A DNA stretch of 55,004 bases, from positions 1-55,004 of the forward strand of contig CAKTTL010000005.1 of NCBI GenBank assembly GCA_934615235.1, written 5' to 3'. This stretch comes from an uncultured Clostridia bacterium. GTDB lineage: Bacteria; Bacillota; Clostridia; Christensenellales; Aristaeellaceae. Of the stretch, positions 22,706 through 30,886 are shown in pieces; positions within the stretch are counted from its first letter, which is position 1; each line of letters starts with the position of its first letter. A model generated the notes under the pieces. That model saw only the letters and a program-made list of their open reading frames with translations, searched no databases and had not been told where the DNA came from. The position numbers and the translations under genes are program-made.

Positions 22706-23998
22706 ATGCGATTTGATCTTCTGCATCCGGCGGATCAGCTTGTCATGATCATGCAGCGTATCTACGAATACGGCATGACCACGACCTCCGGCGGCAACCT
22801 GTCCATCCGCGATGAAAACGGCGACGTGTGGATTACGCCCAGCAGCATCGACAAGGGCGCCCTTACGCGTCAGGACATCTGCTGCGTCAAGCCCGACGGC
22901 ACGGTTATCGGCCCGCATAAGCCGTCCGTGGAGCTGCCGTTCCATCTGGATATTTATAAAATCCGTCCCGACCTGAAGGCCATTCTGCACGCGCATCCGC
23001 CGACGCTGGTCGCATTCAGCGTAGCGCGCGTGCTGCCCGCGGAAAACCTTGTGCCCGATCTGCGCCAGGTCTGCGGCGAAATCGTCATGGCCGATTACGA
23101 CGTGCCGGGCAGCCAGCAGCTGGGCAAGAACATCGCCAAGCGCTTCGCCGAGGGCTACAACACCGTCATGATGGAAAACCACGGCTGCGTTATCGGCGCG
23201 AAGGATCTGTTCTCCGCGTTCATGGCGTTTGAAACGTTTGATTTCTGCGGCCGGCTGCAGATCGACGCGGAAAAGCTGGGCACCATTCACCCGCTGACGG
23301 CCGAGCAGATCGAGCAGAACGCGACCCGCCGCCATCCGCTGATGGACGAATTCATCCCCAAGTGCTATTCCAGCGAGGAGCGCGCCGCGCGCCGCGATAT
23401 GTGCAGGCTCATCCATCGCGCGTACGATCAGCGGCTGTTCACTTCCACGCAGGGCACGTTCTCCGTGCGCCTGACGGACGGCTCCTTCCTGATTACGCCG
23501 TACAATAAGGATCGCAAATACCTCGAGCCCGAGGATATCGTCCACATCAAGGGCGGCATGTGCGAGCAGGGCAAGCGCCCGAGCCGCAGCGTGCTTCTGC
23601 ACCAGAAGATTTACGAAAAGCACCCGGAGGTTGGGTCTGTGATTCTGGCGCACGCGCCGGCGATCATGGCCTTCGCCGTGACGGACGCGGAATTTGATTC
23701 CCGCCTGATCCCGGAAAGCTACCTGATGCTGCAGGACGTCAAGCGCGTGCCCTTCATGGCCGCGACGACCGATCCGGACGGCACGGCCGCGGCGTTCGAC
23801 AAGCGCACGCCCGTGCTGCTGGTGGACAACGAGTGCGTGCTCGTCGCCGGACAGACGCTGCTCAACGCGTTCGACCGCCTGGAGGTGCTGGAATACAGCG
23901 CCAAGGCGCTGATCGCCGCGCGCGACATCGGCCCGCTGGTGAAGATCACCGAGCCGGAAGTGCAGGCGATTCGCGAAGCGTTCCACATGGACGACTGA
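22706..23998 (+). CDS. Class II aldolase/adducin-family protein with two tandem domains
   Basis: A 430-residue protein made of two class II aldolase/adducin domains. The first (about 1-200) has SGGNLS at 28-33, E76, the H95-x-H97 pair and H159 in ENHG, all expected for a zinc-dependent sugar-phosphate aldolase or epimerase. The second (about 225-430) keeps the fold but not these residues: TQGTFS replaces SGGNLS, LAHAPA replaces HAHP, and DNECV replaces ENHG. The second half is therefore probably structural or regulatory. Start at 22706, with GGAGG seven bases upstream. The substrate cannot be deduced. A strong terminator follows, so it is monocistronic. Confidence 0.85.
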   Translation: MRFDLLHPADQLVMIMQRIYEYGMTTTSGGNLSIRDENGDVWITPSSIDKGALTRQDICCVKPDGTVIGPHKPSVELPFHLDIYKIRPDLKAILHAHPPTLVAFSVARVLPAENLVPDLRQVCGEIVMADYDVPGSQQLGKNIAKRFAEGYNTVMMENHGCVIGAKDLFSAFMAFETFDFCGRLQIDAEKLGTIHPLTAEQIEQNATRRHPLMDEFIPKCYSSEERAARRDMCRLIHRAYDQRLFTSTQGTFSVRLTDGSFLITPYNKDRKYLEPEDIVHIKGGMCEQGKRPSRSVLLHQKIYEKHPEVGSVILAHAPAIMAFAVTDAEFDSRLIPESYLMLQDVKRVPFMAATTDPDGTAAAFDKRTPVLLVDNECVLVAGQTLLNAFDRLEVLEYSAKALIAARDIGPLVKITEPEVQAIREAFHMDD

Positions 23999-24022
23999 TT
24001 TTTGCCGGGATAAAACGGGCGT

Positions 24023-24069
24023 TTCCTCCCGCAGAGGCCGAAAAGCCTTTGCGGGAGGAACTTTTTTTA
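24023..24069 (+). terminator. Terminator of the class II aldolase-like gene
   Basis: TTTCCTCCCGCAGAGGC pairs with GCCTTTGCGGGAGGAA, followed by a seven-base T-run. Confidence 0.9.
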
Positions 24070-24088
24070 TAAAAAACCGGGAATCCTG

Positions 24089-24117
24089 TTGACAGAACGG
24101 CAAAGATGTGGTTTACT
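24089..24117 (+). promoter_or_regulatory. Promoter of the XRE-cupin regulator and probably potABCD
   Basis: TTGACA (24089-24094) and TTTACT (24112-24117) with a 17-base spacer. TACTAT, two bases later, is an alternative -10. The paired GTTTAG palindromes begin 15 bases downstream. Confidence 0.7.
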
Positions 24118-24132
24118 ATGTGCCGACAAATT

Positions 24133-24177
24133 GTTTAGCGTTTCTAAACCACAGAAATGCTAAACTCCCGGTTTAGC
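24133..24177. promoter_or_regulatory. Two palindromic operator candidates for the XRE-cupin regulator
   Basis: GTTTAG-5-CTAAAC (24133-24149) and GCTAAAC-5-GTTTAGC (24159-24177) share half-sites in opposite order. Their centres are 27 bases apart and they lie just downstream of the promoter, in a position suited to repression. A weak AAAGGG/CCCTTT hairpin with a following TTAATTTT (about 24204-24228) lies further along the leader. Confidence 0.65.
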
Positions 24178-24273
24178 ACTGAGCTGCCGGACGGAAAGTT
24201 GAAAGGGTTTTACGGCCCTTTTAATTTTGCCCGTTTTGGCGGCAAATTTTCCAGGCCGCAAAGAGGTGTTTCG

Positions 24274-24810
24274 ATGGAAATCGGCCCGAAAATCAAACGG
24301 CTGCGCATTCAGCTGGGACTGACGCAGGAAGAGCTCGCCAACCGCTGCGAGCTTTCCAAGGGCTTTATTTCTCAGCTCGAACGAGATCTCACGTCCCCCT
24401 CGATCGCCACGCTGATCGACATTCTCGAGTGCCTCGGCACCAGCCCGCGCGCCTTCTTCTCCGACGACAGCGAGCGAAAGTGCGTCTATTCGCGCGACGA
24501 CATGTTCGAACTGGACGACGAGGAGCACGGCCATATCACCTGGCTCGTGCCCAACGCGCAGAAGAACGAGATGGAACCCATTCTGGTGGCGCTTGGCGCC
24601 GGCCAGAGCACGCAAAAGCAGGACCCGCACGAGGGCGAGGAGTTTGGCTACGTTCTCTCCGGCAGCGTGATCCTGCATCTGAACGGCTCCAAGCATCGCG
24701 TCAAGGCGGGGGAAAGCTTCTGCATCCACCCCTCCGCGCCGCACTGGCTTGAAAACGCCGGAAAAACGACCGCGAAAATTCTCTGGATCGCAACGCCGCC
24801 CAGCTTTTAA
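24274..24810 (+). CDS. XRE-family regulator with cupin domain
   Basis: A 178-residue regulator: XRE helix-turn-helix at residues 6-60 (LGLTQEELANRCELSKGFISQLERD) and a C-terminal cupin at about 105-178 (GEEFGYVLSGSVILHLNG, RVKAGESFCIHPSAPHW). This architecture is shared with PuuR-like regulators, and in Bacillota it commonly precedes potABCD, as here. It probably senses polyamines or a related ligand through the cupin and controls the transporter. The ATG at 24274 follows AGAGG by about seven bases. The potA gene begins 30 bases after its stop codon, so the five genes may be one transcript. Confidence 0.9.
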   Translation: MEIGPKIKRLRIQLGLTQEELANRCELSKGFISQLERDLTSPSIATLIDILECLGTSPRAFFSDDSERKCVYSRDDMFELDDEEHGHITWLVPNAQKNEMEPILVALGAGQSTQKQDPHEGEEFGYVLSGSVILHLNGSKHRVKAGESFCIHPSAPHWLENAGKTTAKILWIATPPSF

Positions 24811-24840
24811 TTTATTTTTTTGCAAAAGGAGCGCACCGCC

Positions 24841-25902
24841 ATGGTTGAGGATCTGCGCCTGATTGAACTGGTTGGGGTAACCAAGGAATTCGACGGCTAT
24901 GAGGCCGTCTCCAACATGAACCTTTATATCCGCAAAAAGGAGTTCGTGACCCTGCTGGGGCCGTCGGGCTGCGGCAAAACGACCACGCTGCGGATGATCG
25001 GCGGCTTTGAAACGCCGACCCGCGGCAAGATCCTCTTCGGCGGCGCGGACATGACTGAAGTGCCCCCGTATCGCAGGCGCGTGAACACGGTCTTCCAGAA
25101 GTACGCGCTGTTCCCGCACCTGAACGTGTTCGACAACGTCGCCTTCGGCCTGACGATTGCGAAGGTTCCGAAGGCGGAGATCAAACGCCGCGTAGCGGCC
25201 ATGCTGGAAATGGTCGGCCTGAAAGGCTTTGAAAAGCGCGGCATCGATGCGCTCTCCGGCGGGCAGCAGCAGCGCGTGGCCATTGCGCGCGCGCTGGTGA
25301 ACGAGCCGGAGGTGCTCCTGCTGGACGAACCGCTCGGCGCGCTCGATCAGCGGCTGCGCAAGGACATGCAGCTGGAGCTGAAGAAGATGCAGCAGCGCCT
25401 GGGCATCACTTTCATCTACGTCACGCACGATCAGGAAGAGGCGCTGACGATGAGCGATACGATCGTCGTGATGAAGGGCGGCCTCATTCAGCAGATCGGC
25501 AAGCCCAAGGATATTTACGACGAGCCGGCCAACGCCTTTGTCGCCGACTTTATCGGCGAGAGCAACATTCTCGACGGCGTGATGATCGAGGACCGGCTGG
25601 TGACGTTCGCGGGCCATAAATTCGTCTGCGTGGACGGCGGCTTCGGCGAGAATGCGCCGGTCGACGTTGTGATCCGTCCGGAAGACGTCGTTCTGGGCGA
25701 TCCCGGCGCGGGCATGATGCGCGGCGTGGTGCGCTCGGTGCTGTTCAAGGGCGTGCACTGGCGGATGATGGTGCAGGTCGGCGATACGCAGTGGAAGGTG
25801 GATTCGACGCAGATGCTGCCGGAGGGCAGCGAGGTGGGCGTGTCCATCCTGCCGGACGGCATTCATATCATGCACAAGATGGAGGAGGCCGCCAAAGCAT
25901 GA
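24841..25902 (+). CDS. potA: Spermidine/putrescine ABC transporter ATPase
   Basis: A 353-residue ABC ATPase of the PotA type. Walker A GPSGCGKTT (40-48), Q-loop VFQKYALFPH, signature LSGGQQQRVAIARAL, Walker B VLLLDEPLGALD, the switch-histidine segment YVTHDQEEAL, and a C-terminal TOBE-type regulatory region (about 235-350). It energises polyamine uptake by the PotB/PotC permease. AAAGGAG lies nine bases before the ATG. Its stop overlaps the potB start (ATGA). Confidence 0.95.
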   Translation: MVEDLRLIELVGVTKEFDGYEAVSNMNLYIRKKEFVTLLGPSGCGKTTTLRMIGGFETPTRGKILFGGADMTEVPPYRRRVNTVFQKYALFPHLNVFDNVAFGLTIAKVPKAEIKRRVAAMLEMVGLKGFEKRGIDALSGGQQQRVAIARALVNEPEVLLLDEPLGALDQRLRKDMQLELKKMQQRLGITFIYVTHDQEEALTMSDTIVVMKGGLIQQIGKPKDIYDEPANAFVADFIGESNILDGVMIEDRLVTFAGHKFVCVDGGFGENAPVDVVIRPEDVVLGDPGAGMMRGVVRSVLFKGVHWRMMVQVGDTQWKVDSTQMLPEGSEVGVSILPDGIHIMHKMEEAAKA

Positions 25903-26717
25903 AGCGCTCTTCTTTCGCCCTCCCCTACGGGCTGTGGATGCTGCTGTTTACAGTCGTCCCGATTTTCCTGATTTTCTATTACGCGTTCACCTACATGGAC
26001 GAGTTCACGCTGGAAAATTTCCGCATGTTCCTCGAGCCGGAGTTTCTGGGCATTCTCGCGCACTCGCTGTATCTGGCGGCGCTGTGCACGGCGCTGTGCC
26101 TGCTCGTCGGTTATCCCGCGGCGCTGTTTCTGGCCAGCCGGGATTTCAAACGCTCGCACATTATCGTCGTGCTCTTCGTCCTTCCCATGTGGATGAACTT
26201 CCTGCTGCGCACGTACGCGTGGATGACGCTGCTGGAGGATACGGGCATCATCAACCGCTTCCTCGAATGGATCGGCGTGGGCCGCAAAAAGCTGATGTAC
26301 ACCGAGCGCGCGGTGCTGATGGGCATGGTGTATAACTTCCTGCCCTTTATGGTCTTCCCGATCTATTCGGTGCTGGCCAAGTCGGATTACAAGCTGCTGG
26401 AGGCGGCGAGCGATCTGGGCGCGAACGCGGTAACCGCGTTTTGTCGCGTAACGCTGCCGCTGAGCGTGCCCGGCGTCGTCAGCGGGATTACGATGGTCTT
26501 CATGCCCGCGGTAACGACGTTCGTCATCCCCCGCCTGCTGGGCGGCGGCACGTTCATGCTCTTTGGCGATCTGATCGAAAACCAGTTCCTCACCGTGGGC
26601 GACTGGAACTTCGGCTCGGCGCTTTCGCTGATTATGATGGCGCTCATCCTGATTTCGATCGGTATTCTCAACCGGGTTGATCCCAGCGGCCAGGCGGAAG
26701 GAGGCGGCATGATTTGA
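25899..26717 (+). CDS. potB: Spermidine/putrescine ABC transporter permease PotB
   Basis: A 272-residue permease with six predicted membrane helices and the inner-membrane EAA loop (EAASDLGANAVTAFCRVTLPLSVPG) that contacts the ATPase. The first helix is LWMLLFTVVPIFLIFYYAF. It overlaps potA by four bases, with GGAGGAGG just upstream, and overlaps potC similarly. Gene order potA-B-C-D matches the classical polyamine transporter. Confidence 0.94.
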   Translation: MKRSSFALPYGLWMLLFTVVPIFLIFYYAFTYMDEFTLENFRMFLEPEFLGILAHSLYLAALCTALCLLVGYPAALFLASRDFKRSHIIVVLFVLPMWMNFLLRTYAWMTLLEDTGIINRFLEWIGVGRKKLMYTERAVLMGMVYNFLPFMVFPIYSVLAKSDYKLLEAASDLGANAVTAFCRVTLPLSVPGVVSGITMVFMPAVTTFVIPRLLGGGTFMLFGDLIENQFLTVGDWNFGSALSLIMMALILISIGILNRVDPSGQAEGGGMI

Positions 26718-27478
26718 AAACGTTCAAAAAGATTTATCTTGCCCTCGTGCTGCTGTTCCTCTACGCGCCCATCGTGGTTTTGATCGTCTATTCGTTCAAC
26801 GCCAGCGAAACGCGCGCCGTCTGGGGCGGCTTCTCGCTGAAATGGTACGGGCAGCTGCTGCACGACCGGTCGATCCTGCAGGCGCTGTACGTGACGGTCT
26901 CTGTGGCCGCGCTGGCGACGCTCGTCGCCACCGTCCTGGGCACGTTCGCCGCCATCGGCATCCATTCGATGAAATCCGGCATGCGCGCGCTGTTCATGAA
27001 CGTGACGAACCTGCCGATGCTCATGCCCGATATCGTCACCGGCATCTCGCTGATGATCCTTTTCCTTTTTGCGCGCGTGCCGCGCGGCTATCTCACCATG
27101 CTCATGGCGCATATCACGTTCGATACGCCGTATGTGATTTTCTCCGTTCTCCCCCGGCTCAAGCGCATGGATAAAAACCTCTACGAGGCCGCGCTGGATC
27201 TGGGGTGTCCGCCCGCAAGGGCGCTGAAAAAGGTGATCCTGCCGCAGGTCATGCCCGGCGTGGTCACCGGCGCGCTGCTTTCGTTCACCATGTCGCTGGA
27301 CGATTTCGTGATCAGCTATTTCACGTCCGTCCGCACGCAGAACCTGTCCATGCTCATCTACTCGATGACGCGCCGCAAGGTTCCGCCGACGATCAACGCG
27401 CTGTCCGCTATCATGTTCCTGACCGTGCTGGCGCTTCTGCTGCTCATCACCGGTCGGAGCAATAAAGCCGAAAAGTGA
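26714..27478 (+). CDS. potC: Spermidine/putrescine ABC transporter permease PotC
   Basis: A 254-residue second permease with six helices and the loop EAALDLGCPPARALKKVILPQVMPG. The likely start is TTG at 26714, overlapping the potB stop by four bases, with GGAGG about ten bases upstream. PotB and PotC form the membrane channel. Confidence 0.93.
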   Translation: MKTFKKIYLALVLLFLYAPIVVLIVYSFNASETRAVWGGFSLKWYGQLLHDRSILQALYVTVSVAALATLVATVLGTFAAIGIHSMKSGMRALFMNVTNLPMLMPDIVTGISLMILFLFARVPRGYLTMLMAHITFDTPYVIFSVLPRLKRMDKNLYEAALDLGCPPARALKKVILPQVMPGVVTGALLSFTMSLDDFVISYFTSVRTQNLSMLIYSMTRRKVPPTINALSAIMFLTVLALLLLITGRSNKAEK

Positions 27479-27527
27479 CCCATGGGGCGCTTCGCGGCAA
27501 AAGAAAATAAAGGAGGATCCCCTGTCG

Positions 27528-28577
27528 ATGAAAAAAGTTCTTGCTTTCGCGCTTGCCCTGTCGATGCTGCTGGCCGCCCTTCCGGCGTTCGCCGCCGAAG
27601 AGGTCAACGTCTTCAACTGGGAGGATTACATCTGTGAAGATGCGATTAACCTTTTTGAAGCGGAAACCGGCATCAAGGTGAACTATATGCGGTTTACCAC
27701 CAACGAGGATATGCTCGTGCAGGTCGAAAACGACCCGAAGAGCTACGACGTGATCTTCCCCTCGGATTATATTATCGAACGGCTGATCGCCGAGGATCTG
27801 CTCGAGAAGCTCGACTATTCTCAGCTGCCCAACGCCACCGAGAATACGCTCGACTGGCTCAAGACCGCCGACTACGATCCCACCGGCGAATATTCCGTGC
27901 CGTATATGTGGGGCACCGTCGGCATCCTCTATAACAAGACCATGGTTTCCGCGCCGATCACCAGCTGGACGGCGATGTGGGACGAGCAGTATTACGACAA
28001 CGTGTTCATGATGGACTCCATCCGCGATACGCTGGGTGTGACGCTGAAAATGCTCGGCTATTCGATGAACACCCGCGACAAGGACGCGCTTAATCAGGCT
28101 AAGGAAAAGCTCATCGAGCAGAAAAAGGCCGGTATCGTCAAGGCGTACCAGGTGGACGAAACCAAGGACAAGATGATCGCCGGCGAAGCGGCGATGGGCC
28201 TGATGTGGTCCGGCGACGCTGCCTATGCCATGAGCTACAGCGACGATCTCGCCTACGTCGTCCCCGAGGAAGGCTCCAACGTCTGGGTTGACGGCCTGTG
28301 CGTGCCCAAGGGCGCGAAAAACTACGACAACGCCATGAAGTTTATCAACTTCCTCTGCCGCCCCGACGTCGCGCTGATGAACTTCGAAGAAATCTATTAC
28401 TGCACCCCCAATAAGGGCGCCATCGAGATGATTCGCGCCGAGCAGCCCGAGCTTCTTGAGGACGAAACCCTCTTCCCCACCGACGAGACCGTCGCCCGCT
28501 GCGAATTCTTCCACGACATCTCCAAGGACATCCAGACATACAACCGCATCTGGCTCGCTGTCAAGAGCGCGAGATAA
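27528..28577 (+). CDS. potD: Spermidine/putrescine-binding protein PotD
   Basis: A 349-residue extracellular solute-binding protein. The signal peptide (KKVLAFALALSMLLAALPAFA) ends near residue 22 and is followed by EEVNVFNWEDYI, the usual start of the mature PotD fold. No cysteine is present near the cleavage site, so it would not be a lipoprotein, unlike most Gram-positive PotD proteins. Ligand-pocket landmarks include FPSDYIIERL, SVPYMWGTVGILYN and MWSGDAAYAM. AGGAGG precedes the ATG. It is the last gene of the pot cluster and is followed by hairpin repeats. Confidence 0.93.
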   Translation: MKKVLAFALALSMLLAALPAFAAEEVNVFNWEDYICEDAINLFEAETGIKVNYMRFTTNEDMLVQVENDPKSYDVIFPSDYIIERLIAEDLLEKLDYSQLPNATENTLDWLKTADYDPTGEYSVPYMWGTVGILYNKTMVSAPITSWTAMWDEQYYDNVFMMDSIRDTLGVTLKMLGYSMNTRDKDALNQAKEKLIEQKKAGIVKAYQVDETKDKMIAGEAAMGLMWSGDAAYAMSYSDDLAYVVPEEGSNVWVDGLCVPKGAKNYDNAMKFINFLCRPDVALMNFEEIYYCTPNKGAIEMIRAEQPELLEDETLFPTDETVARCEFFHDISKDIQTYNRIWLAVKSAR

Positions 28578-28594
28578 GAAAACGAGGGAAAACG

Positions 28595-28711
28595 TTTTTT
28601 TTGCGAGAGAGGGGACTTCTTTCAGGAGAAAGAAGTCCCCTCTCTCGCGCTCTCACCCCAAGAAAGCCTCTTTTGCGCGAAGCACCGCCCGGAGGGGGCG
28701 GCGATTCGCGC
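28595..28711 (-). repeat. Modular hairpin repeat, copy E
   Basis: Read on the minus strand: a first hairpin of a third type (28711-28675, GCGCGAA outer arms), a GAGGCTTTCTT tag, then a perfect core hairpin (28648-28603) whose arms are GCGAGAGAGGGGA, followed by an A-run on that strand. It lies between converging potD and murA. Confidence 0.85.
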
Positions 28712-28733
28712 CGGGGTGGGATAACGCACCTTC

Positions 28734-28845
28734 GTTCCGGCGCGCCCTCCGCGCGCCGGAACAGGAAAACGCATGCGGCTTTCTTTGGCGGGGAGCGCGA
28801 GGGCCCCTTTCTTTCTCCTGAAAGAAAGGGCCCCTCGCAAAAAAA
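28734..28845 (+). repeat. Modular hairpin repeat, copy F
   Basis: First hairpin of the GTTCCGGCGCG type (28734-28762), tag GCGGCTTTCTT (28776-28786), core hairpin (28797-28838) with GCGAGGG outer arms and one C-C mismatch, then a seven-base A-run. It is opposite in orientation to copy E. Confidence 0.86.
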
Positions 28846-28858
28846 GAATCAAACTCTC

Positions 28859-30118
28859 CTATATCTTTCGTATATCCGCGCCCAGCTCGCGCAGCCGTTC
28901 GTCGATGTTCTCGTAGCCGCGCTCGATGTAGTGGATGTTGCTGATTTCAGTCTCGCCCTCGGCCATGAGGCCGGCGATGATGAGAGCGGCGCCGGCGCGC
29001 AAATCGCTTGCGGCGACGGATGCGCCATGGAGCTTGATTACGCCGTCGATGGCCGCGGAGCGGCCCGAAATTCGCACCCGCGCGCCCATGCGGCGCATCT
29101 GTTCGAGGTGATGGAAGCGCGCGTCGAAAATGGTCTCGGTAACGAGACTGGTGCCGCGCGCGGTGGTAAGCAGGGCGCTCATGGGCTGCTGCAGGTCGGT
29201 CGGGAAGCCGGGATAGACCTGCGTTTTGAAGCTGACGGCGCGGTGGCCGCCGTGGGAATAAACGCGAATCATATCGTCGTAATCCTCCACGCGCGCGCCC
29301 ATTTCCAGCAGCTTTGCGGTGAGCGATTCCATGTGCGTGGGGATGCAGCCGTGAATGGTAACGCAGCCGTGCGTCGCGGCCGCGGCGATCATGAGCGTGC
29401 CGGTCTCGATCTGGTCGGGAATGACGGCGTAGGTGCAGCCGTGCAGGCGGCTCACGCCGCGGATGCGGATCACGTCCGTGCCCGCGCCGCGGATATGCGC
29501 GCCCATGGCGTTGAGGAAGTTGGCCGTATCGACGATGTGCGGCTCCTTGGCCGCGTTGTAGATCATGGTATTGCCCTGCGCGCGGCAGGCGGCGAGCATG
29601 ATGTTGATCGTGCCGCCGACGGTAACGCAGTCCATGAAAATCTCGTTGCCCTGCAGGTTCGCCGCCCGCGCGGTGATGACGGGGCCGGTATCGTCCACCT
29701 CCGCGCCCAGCGCGCGGAAACCCTTGACGTGCTGATCGATCGGCCGGGAGCCGATGGCGCAGCCGCCGGGGTGCGCGATCATGCCCTCGCCCGTTTTGCC
29801 CAGCAGCGCGCCGAGCAGATAATAGCTTGCGCGCATGCTCTGGCTCATGGCGTCGTCCGGGTGTACGCTGGTAAGATAGCGCGGGTCGATCACGACGGTG
29901 GACGCGCCTTCGCGCGTAATGCGCGCGCCGACGCCCTCCATCATGGAAAGCATCAGCCGCGTATCGGAAATATCGGGCAGGTTCTCCACGCGCACGGGTT
30001 CGTCGCAAAGAAGCGCCGCCGCAAGAATGGCGACGGAAGTATTCTTGCCGCCGCAAACCTGCACGTCGCCCTCAAGCGGAACGCCGCCGCGTATGTAGAA
30101 TCTGCGCTCTGTCGTCAT
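28859..30118 (-). CDS. murA: UDP-N-acetylglucosamine 1-carboxyvinyltransferase
   Basis: A 419-residue MurA, normal length, which transfers enolpyruvate from PEP to UDP-GlcNAc in the first committed step of peptidoglycan synthesis. K25-N26 in GGKNTS, R96 in MRASYYLLGALL and the catalytic cysteine C120 in HPGGCAIGSRPIDQH are all present, so it should be active and fosfomycin-sensitive in type. GAGGA lies about eight bases before the ATG. It is cotranscribed with the upstream fmdB-like gene, 24 bases away. Confidence 0.96.
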   Translation of the reverse strand: MTTERRFYIRGGVPLEGDVQVCGGKNTSVAILAAALLCDEPVRVENLPDISDTRLMLSMMEGVGARITREGASTVVIDPRYLTSVHPDDAMSQSMRASYYLLGALLGKTGEGMIAHPGGCAIGSRPIDQHVKGFRALGAEVDDTGPVITARAANLQGNEIFMDCVTVGGTINIMLAACRAQGNTMIYNAAKEPHIVDTANFLNAMGAHIRGAGTDVIRIRGVSRLHGCTYAVIPDQIETGTLMIAAAATHGCVTIHGCIPTHMESLTAKLLEMGARVEDYDDMIRVYSHGGHRAVSFKTQVYPGFPTDLQQPMSALLTTARGTSLVTETIFDARFHHLEQMRRMGARVRISGRSAAIDGVIKLHGASVAASDLRAGAALIIAGLMAEGETEISNIHYIERGYENIDERLRELGADIRKI

Positions 30119-30142
30119 GATTGAAATCCTCGGTCGCCGCTT

Positions 30143-30373
30143 TTAATGTTGATGCCCGGAGCATCCGCCGCACGTGGCGCAGTTGCCCGTGCAGCCGCCC
30201 GAGCCGCCGCGTCCGGCCGACGAACCGGAAAGGCCGAACAGGCATTTGCCCTCATAGGCGCGCTGCGCCTTTTCGCCGCAGGCGGGGCAGACCGCCTCTT
30301 CCGCCCGGGAAAAGCTGACGAGCTCTTCGAAGACCTTCCCGCAGGCGGGGCAGCGATATTTCAAAAGAGGCAT
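30143..30373 (-). CDS. FmdB-family zinc-ribbon protein
   Basis: A 76-residue FmdB-type zinc ribbon: YRCPACGKVFEELVSF and VCPACGEKAQRAYEG give two CPxCG knuckles. The remainder is a Gly/Ser/Cys-rich tail with CxxC pairs (CTGNCATCGGC) ending in histidines, which could bind additional metal. A regulatory or RNA-binding role is assumed for the family, not proven. The ATG at 30373 has GGAGG seven bases upstream. First gene of the fmdB-murA unit. Confidence 0.87.
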   Translation of the reverse strand: MPLLKYRCPACGKVFEELVSFSRAEEAVCPACGEKAQRAYEGKCLFGLSGSSAGRGGSGGCTGNCATCGGCSGHQH

Positions 30374-30409
30374 TGTCGAACCTCCGACATTGTTTTTTTC
30401 CAAATAATG

Positions 30410-30438
30410 ATTATACACGAAAACCGCAAAAGACGCAA
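30410..30438 (-). promoter_or_regulatory. Promoter of fmdB-murA
   Basis: On the minus strand TTGCGT (30438-30433) and TATAAT (30415-30410) with a 17-base spacer, 36 bases before the ATG. Confidence 0.78.
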
Positions 30439-30488
30439 GTTTTTCACAGGAACACAGCGCGGAAGCGTGAATTCGATCACATTTTTTC

Positions 30489-30517
30489 TTGTGTGGCGCC
30501 GGCCTGCGTGTTATAAT
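30489..30517 (+). promoter_or_regulatory. Promoter of the small protein-phosphofructokinase unit
   Basis: TTGTGT (30489-30494) and a perfect TATAAT (30512-30517) with a 17-base spacer, 47 bases before the ATG at 30565. Confidence 0.68.
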
Positions 30518-30564
30518 GCATAAGAACAGTATATAAAGCGCTTATTCGCAAAAGGAGTTTCGGT

Positions 30565-30774
30565 ATGTGGATGGTGATTCACATGGCCAAATCGCTTTCG
30601 GCGGCGGAGCGGCTGCAGCAGCGGCTCACCGAAGAAGGCTTCATGGCCCGGTTACGCCCCATATCCCGCGCGGCGGACGCGGAGGACTCGTATTACGAGC
30701 TGCTCGTGCTTCGTTCCGAGGCGGAGGAGGCGCGCAAGGTGCTGTTCGACCAGAACCTGTATGAAATAACTTAA
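30565..30774 (+). CDS. Conserved small protein upstream of phosphofructokinase
   Basis: A 69-residue protein starting MWMVIHMAKSLSAAERLQQ and containing LTEEGFMARLRPI and a helical end (SEAEEARKVLFDQNLYE). Similar short proteins often lie beside pfkA or accA in Bacillota and are sometimes mislabelled glutamate decarboxylase; their role is unknown. The ferredoxin-like pattern suggests a small regulatory fold. AAAGGAG lies eight bases before the ATG. The phosphofructokinase gene starts 112 bases downstream. Confidence 0.78.
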   Translation: MWMVIHMAKSLSAAERLQQRLTEEGFMARLRPISRAADAEDSYYELLVLRSEAEEARKVLFDQNLYEIT

Positions 30775-30886
30775 GGCAGCGCCGGACAATATCGTGTAAA
30801 GGCTGACGGAGGTCTCTGCGCCGTCCCGCCATCCTTCGCGCGAAGGATACGGTTTCTGCCTTAACAGTCCAGAAGGAGTTTTGATT

